From contig JAUXNG010000072.1 of assembly GCA_030682835.1 (NCBI GenBank), positions 1-64,000 of the forward strand: 64,000 nucleotides of DNA, in the 5' to 3' direction. Below, piece by piece: positions 57,486-64,000 of the stretch. Position 1 is the first letter of the stretch. Each line of letters starts with the position of its first letter. The position numbers and the translations under genes are program-made. Source of the DNA: Hydrogenophaga sp. (lineage in GTDB: Bacteria; Pseudomonadota; Gammaproteobacteria; Burkholderiales; Burkholderiaceae_C). Below the pieces are notes generated by a model. It was not told the origin of the DNA. It worked only from the letters and a program-made list of their open reading frames with translations, and did no database searches.

Positions 57486-59066
57486 ATGAGCGAACACCGC
57501 GTGGTCGTCATCGGCGCCGGCATGGGCGGCCTGGCCTGCGCCCTGCGGCTGGCGCAACAGGGCCTGGACGTGACCGTGGTCGAGGCCGCGCCCGCGCCCG
57601 GCGGCAAGCTGCGCCAGCCGCTGGTGGGCGGCGTGCCGATCGACAGCGGCCCCACCGTGTTCACCATGCGCTGGGTCTTCGACCAGCTCTTCGCCGCCGT
57701 GGGCACCACGCTGGAGGCCGAGCTGCGCATCCAGCGGCTGCCCGTGCTGGCCCGCCACTGGTGGGACGACGGCAGCCAGCTCGACCTGTTCGCCGACCCG
57801 GCCGCCTCCCTCGACGCCGTGGCCCGCTTCGCCGGTGCGGCCGAAGCGCGTCGCTTCGCGGCCTTCTGCGAGCGTGCCCGGGCCGTGTACCAGACACTGG
57901 AAGGCCCCTACATACGCCAGCCCCGTCCCAACCCCCTGGGCCTGACGCGGGACATCGGCCTCAAGGGTCTGGCCACGCTCACCGGGCTGGGTCCGCTCAG
58001 CAGCCTCTGGAGCAGCCTGGGGCGCCAGTTCACCGACCCCCGCCTGCGCCAGCTGTTCGCCCGCTACGCCACCTACACCGGCTCCTCGCCCTGGCAGGCA
58101 CCCGCCACGCTGATGCTGATTGCCCAGGTGGAAATGGACGGCGTGTGGTCCATCGACGGGGGCATGCACGCGCTGGCGCGCTGCCTGGAGCGCCTGGCCC
58201 GCGCGCGCGGTGCCGTGTTTCACTACGGCCTCGCCTGCGAGCGCATCGAGCTGCAGAACGGCCGCGTGCGCGGCGTGCGCCTGGCCAACGGCGACAGCCT
58301 GCGCGCCGACAGCGTGGTTTTCAATGGCGACGCCGCCGCGCTGCGTGCCGGCCTGCTGGGCGAGCCTCTGCAGCGCGCGGTGCCCGCACGGGCGCCGCAG
58401 CGCTCGCTGTCCGCCCTCACCTGGAGCCTGCACGCACCCGCTGGGCTGCTGCCGCTCGACCGACACAACGTGTTCTTCCAGCACCCCGGCACGGCGCCTT
58501 ACGCCAGCGAATTCAGCGACATCTTCGCGCGCGGGCGCCTGCCCGCCGCGCCCACGGTGTACGTCTGCGCGCAGGACCGCGGCACCGGACCCGCACCGCC
58601 CCCGGGCTCGCCAGAACGCCTGCTCGCCCTGGTCAATGCGCCCGCCAGCGGCGATCGCCATACCATCACACCCGAGGAGCTCGATCAATGCGAGACCCAA
58701 GCCTTTCAGCTGCTGAGCCGCTCTGGCCTGCAGCTCTCGCCCCGCGGACCGGCCAGCCTGCGCACCACGCCAGCGGACTTCCACCGCCTCTTCCCGGCCA
58801 CGGGTGGAGCGCTGTACGGCCAGGCGAGCCACGGCTGGGGATCGGCCTTCTCCCGCCCGGTGGCGGGCACACCGGTGCCGGGCCTTTATCTGGCTGGGGG
58901 CAGCGTGCACCCGGGTCCGGGGGTGCCCATGGCCACTCTGTCGGGACAGTTCGCGGCCGAGGCCCTGCTGGCCAGCCCCGCTTTGACCAGGCGGTACCAC
59001 CCGGCGGCTACCTCTGGTGGTACCTCGACGCCCTCAGCGACGACGGCCAGCACGGCCTCTCCCTGA
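57486..59066 (+). CDS. crtD: Hydroxyneurosporene/methoxyneurosporene desaturase
   Basis: VVVIGAGMGGLACALRLAQQGLDVTVVEAAPAPGGKLR...LYLAGGSVHPGPGVPMATLSGQFAAEALLAS; last about 26 codons overlap crtC out of frame. Confidence 0.93.
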   Translation: MSEHRVVVIGAGMGGLACALRLAQQGLDVTVVEAAPAPGGKLRQPLVGGVPIDSGPTVFTMRWVFDQLFAAVGTTLEAELRIQRLPVLARHWWDDGSQLDLFADPAASLDAVARFAGAAEARRFAAFCERARAVYQTLEGPYIRQPRPNPLGLTRDIGLKGLATLTGLGPLSSLWSSLGRQFTDPRLRQLFARYATYTGSSPWQAPATLMLIAQVEMDGVWSIDGGMHALARCLERLARARGAVFHYGLACERIELQNGRVRGVRLANGDSLRADSVVFNGDAAALRAGLLGEPLQRAVPARAPQRSLSALTWSLHAPAGLLPLDRHNVFFQHPGTAPYASEFSDIFARGRLPAAPTVYVCAQDRGTGPAPPPGSPERLLALVNAPASGDRHTITPEELDQCETQAFQLLSRSGLQLSPRGPASLRTTPADFHRLFPATGGALYGQASHGWGSAFSRPVAGTPVPGLYLAGGSVHPGPGVPMATLSGQFAAEALLASPALTRRYHPAATSGGTSTPSATTASTASP

Positions 59067-59896
59067 TCGCCTTCGTCGGCAGCGTCTTCTCGCCCTACTA
59101 CGCCTGTGCCCGCCGCAAAGGCCCCGGCAACCCAGACGACCACAACGCGCTGAACGTCGCGATCTACAGCCCGGGCGCAAAGCGCTGGAGCATGACGGAG
59201 CGCGGCGCCGCCCACTGCCACCGTGAGCCCGACCACTTCACCATCGGCCCGAGCCAGCTGCACTGGGACGGCACGGCGCTGACCATCGCCATCGACGAAG
59301 TGGGCGTGCCGTTGCCACGCCGCATCCGGGGCACGGTGCGCGTCATCCCCGAGCAGCTCTTCACCTTCAGCACCGCACTCGACGCCGGCCAGAGGCACCA
59401 CTGGGGGCCGATTGCGCCACGCGCCCGGGTAGAGGTCGATCTGCAATGCCCGGCACTGCGCTGGAGCGGCCACGCTTACCTGGACAGCAACGAAGGCAGC
59501 GAGCCGGTGGACCGCGCATTCAGGGAGTGGGACTGGTCGCGCAGCATGCTCGCCGATGGCAGCACCGCCGTGATCTACGACGTGGAACCCGGCACGCCAG
59601 CGAGCCGCCTGCTGGCGCTGCGCTTTCACCCCGACGGACGCGTGACCGGGTTCGACGCCCCGCCCCTGCAGACCCTGCCCCCGACCGCCTGGCGCATTCC
59701 CCGGCGCATGCGCAGCGACGGGCCGGTCGGCATCGCGCAGCAGCTCGAAGACACCCCGTTCTACCAGCGCGCCATGCTGCACAGCCAGCTGCTGGGTGAA
59801 ACCGTGACCAGCTTCCACGAGACCCTGAACGTGCCGCGCCTGGTCTCACCCGTGGTACAGGCCATGCTGCCGTGGCGCATGCCCAGGCGGGGGTGA
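58982..59896 (+). CDS. crtC: Carotenoid 1,2-hydratase (conserved region starts about here; no canonical start codon in frame)
   Basis: FDQAVPPGGYLWWYLDALSDDGQHGLSLIAFVGSVFSPYYACARRKG...; no in-frame ATG/GTG/TTG between 58688 and about 59190. Confidence 0.85.
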   Translation, partial: FDQAVPPGGYLWWYLDALSDDGQHGLSLIAFVGSVFSPYYACARRKGPGNPDDHNALNVAIYSPGAKRWSMTERGAAHCHREPDHFTIGPSQLHWDGTALTIAIDEVGVPLPRRIRGTVRVIPEQLFTFSTALDAGQRHHWGPIAPRARVEVDLQCPALRWSGHAYLDSNEGSEPVDRAFREWDWSRSMLADGSTAVIYDVEPGTPASRLLALRFHPDGRVTGFDAPPLQTLPPTAWRIPRRMRSDGPVGIAQQLEDTPFYQRAMLHSQLLGETVTSFHETLNVPRLVSPVVQAMLPWRMPRRG

Positions 59897-59930
59897 AGCA
59901 AGGCTGTTCTGCGTTGAGCACAATCTGCCC

Positions 59931-60620
59931 ATGCCCCACGCACCGAACACCCCCGTCCAGCCCGACATCCAGCTCAACGCCGACTGGTCGCAACGCTGCG
60001 CGATCCAGAGCCACGAGCTTCCCTGGCTGCCCTCGCCGTCCCCGCTGGTCGAGCGCCGCCTGCTGGAACGCAACGGCGGTGAAGTGGCCCGGGCTACCTC
60101 CATCGTGCGCTACTTACCGGGCGCACGCTTCAGCGCCCACCACCACGAGCGGGGTGAAGAGATTCTGGTGCTGGAGGGCACCTTCAGCGACGACAGCGGC
60201 CACCACGGTCCCGGCACCTACCTCAGGAACCCGCCGGGCTCCAGCCACGCACCGTATTCCGAAGAAGGCTGCACGATCTTCGTCAAGCTGCGCTACCACG
60301 ACCCCGCTGACAGCGAACGGGTCGTGATCGACAGCCGCAGGGGCGACTGGCGCCCGGGGCTGGTACCGGGCCTGAAGGTGCTGCCGCTGCACAGCTTTGG
60401 CACCCAGCACACCGCGCTGGTGCGATGGGCACCCGAGACTTTTTTCCAGCCGCACACCCACTTCGGGGGCGAAGAAATCTTCGTGGTCGAAGGCGTGTTC
60501 TCCGACGAACACGGCGACTATCCCGAAGGCAGCTGGCTGCGCAGCCCGCACCTGAGCCGCCACCAGCCCTTCAGCCGCCCCGGTTGCCTGATTCTGGTCA
60601 AGGTTGGGTGCATGGGGTGA
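59931..60620 (+). CDS. Double ChrR-like cupin protein
   Basis: Two cupin repeats: FSAHHHERGEEILVLEGTFSDDSGHHGPGTYLRNPPGSSHAP and FFQPHTHFGGEEIFVVEGVFSDEHGDYPEGSWLRSPHLSRHQP. Confidence 0.85.
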   Translation: MPHAPNTPVQPDIQLNADWSQRCAIQSHELPWLPSPSPLVERRLLERNGGEVARATSIVRYLPGARFSAHHHERGEEILVLEGTFSDDSGHHGPGTYLRNPPGSSHAPYSEEGCTIFVKLRYHDPADSERVVIDSRRGDWRPGLVPGLKVLPLHSFGTQHTALVRWAPETFFQPHTHFGGEEIFVVEGVFSDEHGDYPEGSWLRSPHLSRHQPFSRPGCLILVKVGCMG

Positions 60621-60692
60621 CCCCCCGCGCCGCTTCGCGTCACCCCCCGGGGGGCGGCACTGGCCGTCTGGCAAAGCCAGCCCGGCGGTGCC
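60619..60692 (+). repeat. Dispersed intergenic palindromic repeat, copy B
   Basis: ccccccgcgccgcttcgcgtcaccccccggggggcggcactggccgtctggcaaagccagcccggcggtgcc. Confidence 0.85.
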
Positions 60693-60800
60693 CCCGCTTG
60701 GCGCTGGTTCGTTCGGTGCGGTGGCGCTCCGGTGCCCTGAACAACCAACGTAAATGCGCTGGTAGGCTGAACACCCCGCACCCCACCAGCGTCCCACATC

Positions 60801-61421
60801 ATGCAACGTCAACGCATCAGCTCCGGCTCCAGCTTCGAGGCCGACATCGGCTACAGCCGCGCCATCGTCGCGGGCCCCTGGGTCTTTGTTTCCGGCACCA
60901 CCGGTTTTGACTACACCACCATGACCATCGCCGAAGGCGTGGTCGAGCAGGCCGAGCAGTGTCTGAAGAACATCGAGGCCGCACTGGTCCAGGCCGGCTC
61001 TGGCCTTGCCGACGTGGTCCGCGTCACCTACGTGCTGCCCGACGCGAGCGCGTTCGAGGCCTGCTGGCCGGTGCTGCGCCGCTGGTTTGGCGAGGTGCGG
61101 CCGGCGGCGATGATGATCTCGGCCGGGCTGGCCGATCCGCGCATGAAGATCGAGATCGAGGTCACGGCCCTCAAGGGCAGAGGCTCAGTGCGCCCCGCGC
61201 TCCCGGGCCCGTTGCTCGATGCGCTGTTGCTCCAGGCGCTCCATCAGGTCCAGCATCCAGCCCACGCGGCCGATCTCGCTGCGCGGTGCCGAGATGGCCG
61301 ACGGTTCCTGGCCCAGATGGCCGCAGCCGCAGTGCTCCACCAGGTAAGCAATGGCCGCCAGTGGCGGCGCTGGCACGCCCGGCCGGGCCACCCAGCCGGA
61401 CTGCACGCCCGCACAGGCTAG
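60801..61421 (+). CDS. RidA/YjgF-family protein with C-terminal readthrough extension antisense to crtB
   Basis: Core ISSGSSFEADIGYSRAIVAGPWVFVSGTTGFD...EIEVTALKG; stop only inside the crtB antisense region. Confidence 0.85.
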   Translation: MQRQRISSGSSFEADIGYSRAIVAGPWVFVSGTTGFDYTTMTIAEGVVEQAEQCLKNIEAALVQAGSGLADVVRVTYVLPDASAFEACWPVLRRWFGEVRPAAMMISAGLADPRMKIEIEVTALKGRGSVRPALPGPLLDALLLQALHQVQHPAHAADLAARCRDGRRFLAQMAAAAVLHQVSNGRQWRRWHARPGHPAGLHARTG

Positions 61422-62426
61422 CAGCACCAGCTTGCGCGCCGTGGGCACCACCGCGCGCCGGTTCACCGGGTCGAGTCCGTCGCGGCGCAGCTGTTGCCCG
61501 ATTTCGGCGTAGATGAAGCGTGCCGCCAGGATGGCCGAACGGCAGTCGCGCGGCAGCAGGGCCACGCCGGCGGTGGATTGCGCATACAGGCGGTCGGCTT
61601 CCTGCAGCAGGCGCTCGATCACGCCTTGCAGCGCGGGTGTGCAGACCGGGTCGTGCAGCCACGCATCGGCGTCGATACCGGCCTGCAGCAGCCACCGGCG
61701 TGGCAGGTAGAGCCGGCCGTTTCTGGCGTCTTCGCCCACGTCGCGGGCGATGTTGGTGAGCTGCATGGCCACGCCCAGTTCGCAGGCACGGGCCAGCGCC
61801 TGCGGGGCTCGCACACCCATGATCCAGCACATCATGGCGCCCACGCTGCCGGCCACACGGGCGCCGTAATCGTGCACATCTTCCAGTGTTTCGTAGCGGC
61901 GGCCTTCGGCATCCCAGGCGAAGCCGTCCAGCAGCGCGTCGAGCAAGGGCCGGGGCAATTCGTGGCGCTGCACGACGGTGGCCAGTGCGCGGTCTTCCAC
62001 ATGGTCTTGCGGGTGGCCGGCGTAGATGGCGTCGAGCCGCCGGGTCAACAGGCCCATGGCCTCGCTCAGGCTGTGCTCGCCGCCGTCGACCATGTCGTCG
62101 GCCACGCGGCAGAAGGCATAGAGCGCGATCGACGAGGCGCGCACCCGGGCAGGCAGCAGGCGGCTGGCCGCGAAGAAGGTTCGGGAGCCCGTGCGCATGA
62201 GCGCCACGCAGGCCTGCAGGTCGGCTTCACTGCCCACGCCGTGGGTGTTCGTCTGCACCGACTCCGTTTGCACGGAGCTTGTTGAAGTGCTCGCACCACG
62301 CAAGGCTTCGACAGGGCCTGTCCTGAGCTTGTCGAAGGGCTCAGCCCGAACCGCAGGGGCAGGCTGAGCCCGGACCACTCGGGACCGGTGGGCAGCCAAA
62401 ACTGTGTCAGCGCGATGTGCTTGCAT
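61185..62426 (-). CDS. crtB: Phytoene synthase (start uncertain; alternative GTG at 62237)
   Basis: RTGSRTFFAASRLLPARVRASSIALYAFCRVADDMVDGG; NIARDVGEDARNGRLYLPRRWL. Confidence 0.94.
   Translation of the reverse strand: MQAHRADTVLAAHRSRVVRAQPAPAVRAEPFDKLRTGPVEALRGASTSTSSVQTESVQTNTHGVGSEADLQACVALMRTGSRTFFAASRLLPARVRASSIALYAFCRVADDMVDGGEHSLSEAMGLLTRRLDAIYAGHPQDHVEDRALATVVQRHELPRPLLDALLDGFAWDAEGRRYETLEDVHDYGARVAGSVGAMMCWIMGVRAPQALARACELGVAMQLTNIARDVGEDARNGRLYLPRRWLLQAGIDADAWLHDPVCTPALQGVIERLLQEADRLYAQSTAGVALLPRDCRSAILAARFIYAEIGQQLRRDGLDPVNRRAVVPTARKLVLLACAGVQSGWVARPGVPAPPLAAIAYLVEHCGCGHLGQEPSAISAPRSEIGRVGWMLDLMERLEQQRIEQRARERGAH
62304..62339. repeat. CTTCGACA...TGTCGAAG palindromic repeat (translates as FDKLRTG)
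   Basis: ggcttcgacagggcctgtcctgagcttgtcgaaggg. Confidence 0.8.
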
Positions 62427-64000
62427 GGCTGTTGCGGGCGAGGTAGGTGGCGGCGGCGGGCACCACGGAATCGAGCGCCTTGGCCGACATCAGCACGCCC
62501 GGCACACCGGCGCCGGGGTGGGTGCTGGCGCCGACCATGTAGAGGCCGTCCACGTCTTCGCTGCGGTTGTGCGGGCGGAACCATGCGCTTTGCATCAGCA
62601 GTGGCTCCAGGCCAAAGGCGGCGCCCTTGAAGCTGAGCAGGCGGTCGTGAAAGTCTTGTGGCGTGCTGACGAATGAGGCGCTGAGGTGCTGCTCGAAGCC
62701 GGGCAGCACGGTGCGGTTGAGCACCTCGGCCACGGCGCGGCGCATGGGCTCGGCCTGGGTGGCCCAGTCGGTGCCGCTGTCCAGATGGGTCACGGGTGCC
62801 AGCGCATAAAACGTGTCGTGCCCGGCGGGGGCCATGGATGCGTCGCTGGCGGTGGGGCGGTGCAGGTACAGGCTGAAATCGTCGGCCAGCTTGTGGCGGC
62901 GGAAGATGTCGGTCAGCAGCTCCTTGTAGCGCGGGCCGAGCAGCATCATGTGGTGCGGGACGTCGGTGTACTGTTTGCTGGTGCCGAAGTACCAGACGAA
63001 CAGGCTCATCGAGTAGCGGCCCTTGTCGATGCGGTGGTTGGTCCAGTGCCGGCGGTGCTGCGGCTCCACCAGGTGGCGGTAGGTCCACGCGGTGTCGGCG
63101 TTGGAGATCACGATGTCGGCCGCGATGCGTTCGCCGCTGGCCAGGGTGACGCCAGTCGCGCGGCCCCGGTCCACCTCGATGCGGCTCACCTCGGCGTTGC
63201 AGCGCAGCGTGCCACCCTGCCCTTGCAGCAGGCTCGCCAGGCCCTGCACCAGCTTGCCCGTGCCGCCCACCGCCCAGTGCACGCCCCACTGCCGTTCCAG
63301 CGCGTTGATGAGGCTGTAGATGCAGGTCACGGCAAAGGGGTTGCCGCCGATCAGCAGGCTCTGCAGGCTCATGGCCATGCGCAGCTTGGGGTGCTTCAGA
63401 TGGCTGGCCACCATGGCATGCAGGCTGCGCCAGCCCCGCATGCGGAAGATGGCCGGGCTGGCCTTGATGAGGTCGCCCACGGTGTCAAATGCCTTCGCGC
63501 CCAGCGCCTCGAAACCCAGGCGGTAGCAGTGGTCGGCCTCGGCCATGAAACGCTCGTAACCCGCCGCATCTGAAGGGCTGATGCGGCGCACCTCGGCGCG
63601 CATCTTGTCGGGGTCGCCGCTGTAGTGAAACACGTCGCCATCGTCAAAACGGATCTGGTAGAACGGGTCGAGCGAACGCAGCTCCACGTCGTCGCTCAGC
63701 TTCTTGCCGGCCAGCGCCCACAGCTCGTCGAACAGGAAGGGCACGGTAATGATGGTCGGGCCGGCGTCAAAGATGTGGCCGTTCTGCTCGTGCACATAGG
63801 CGCGGCCGCCGGGTGCATCGAGCTTTTCCAGCACGGTGACGCGCCAGCCCTTGGCCGACAGGCGAACGGCCGAAGCGAGGCCACCGAAGCCGCTGCCGAT
63901 GACGATGGCGTGCGGCGCGTCGGCGACGGTGTGGGATGCCGCCCCGGGTGACGGAGAGCCGCCCGGGGTGTGCGGCGGCCAGAACTCGTCGGAGGTGCGC
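62407..64000 (-). CDS. crtI: Phytoene desaturase (5' end truncated by window edge)
   Basis: APHAIVIGSGFGGLASAVRLSAKGWRVTVLEKLDAPGGRAYVHEQNGHIFDAGPTIITVP...HPGAGVPGVLMSAKALDSVVP. Confidence 0.96.
   Translation of the reverse strand, partial: RTSDEFWPPHTPGGSPSPGAASHTVADAPHAIVIGSGFGGLASAVRLSAKGWRVTVLEKLDAPGGRAYVHEQNGHIFDAGPTIITVPFLFDELWALAGKKLSDDVELRSLDPFYQIRFDDGDVFHYSGDPDKMRAEVRRISPSDAAGYERFMAEADHCYRLGFEALGAKAFDTVGDLIKASPAIFRMRGWRSLHAMVASHLKHPKLRMAMSLQSLLIGGNPFAVTCIYSLINALERQWGVHWAVGGTGKLVQGLASLLQGQGGTLRCNAEVSRIEVDRGRATGVTLASGERIAADIVISNADTAWTYRHLVEPQHRRHWTNHRIDKGRYSMSLFVWYFGTSKQYTDVPHHMMLLGPRYKELLTDIFRRHKLADDFSLYLHRPTASDASMAPAGHDTFYALAPVTHLDSGTDWATQAEPMRRAVAEVLNRTVLPGFEQHLSASFVSTPQDFHDRLLSFKGAAFGLEPLLMQSAWFRPHNRSEDVDGLYMVGASTHPGAGVPGVLMSAKALDSVVPAAATYLARNSHASTSR

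Noticed and set aside
53292-57730. Long minus-strand ORFs (729 and 872 aa) across puf genes
   Set aside because: Antisense shadows of pufA/L/M/C, crtA and crtD; no recognisable motifs.
58688-59896. crtC starting at ATG 58688
   Set aside because: Would add about 100 residues encoded by out-of-frame crtD sequence with no CrtC similarity; kept only as an alternative in the frameshift finding.
1-64000. CRISPR array or classical defence island
   Set aside because: No regularly spaced repeats, cas genes, or restriction/abortive-infection modules recognised.

Overview
GC-rich betaproteobacterial (Burkholderiales/Comamonadaceae-like) chromosome with three blocks. (1) About 1-20.5 kb: the integrase-proximal part of a prophage or integrative element. 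It carries replication, recombination and nucleotide-metabolism genes (ThyA, RdgC, ATP-dependent DNA ligase, DUF2800/DUF2815 proteins, B-family-like DNA polymerase, 3'-5' exonuclease, VRR-NUC, dUTPase, SNF2/DEAD-like helicase, dATP/dGTP diphosphohydrolase-like protein, PAPS-reductase-like protein) and a tyrosine integrase next to tRNA-Cys. No structural genes are visible; the left end is outside the window. (2) About 20.5-38.4 kb: housekeeping and transport genes (tRNA-Cys, tRNA-Gly, lon-clpX-clpP-tig, tRNA-Leu, a TRAP/TAXI-aminotransferase-racemase-RpiR locus, an RND pump). (3) About 38.5-64 kb: hpnC-like gene, then a purple-bacterial photosynthesis gene cluster: bchI-bchD-bchO-bciB, crtE-crtF-bchC-bchX-bchY-bchZ-pufB-[small ORF]-pufA-pufL-pufM-pufC-crtA-crtD-crtC, ChrR-like cupin, RidA, and convergent crtI-crtB (crtI truncated by the window edge). 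Main points for follow-up: a single-TM ORF between the LH1 beta and alpha genes; a crtC reading frame with no usable start that joins crtD by a -1 step at a CCCC run; a candidate pseudoknotted RNA in the prophage replication operon; attC-like structured repeats flanking cargo ORFs; PpsR-type operators; and hairpins at the pufA/pufL and pufC/crtA junctions. All calls come from reading the sequence and the supplied ORF translations; no database search or folding was run.
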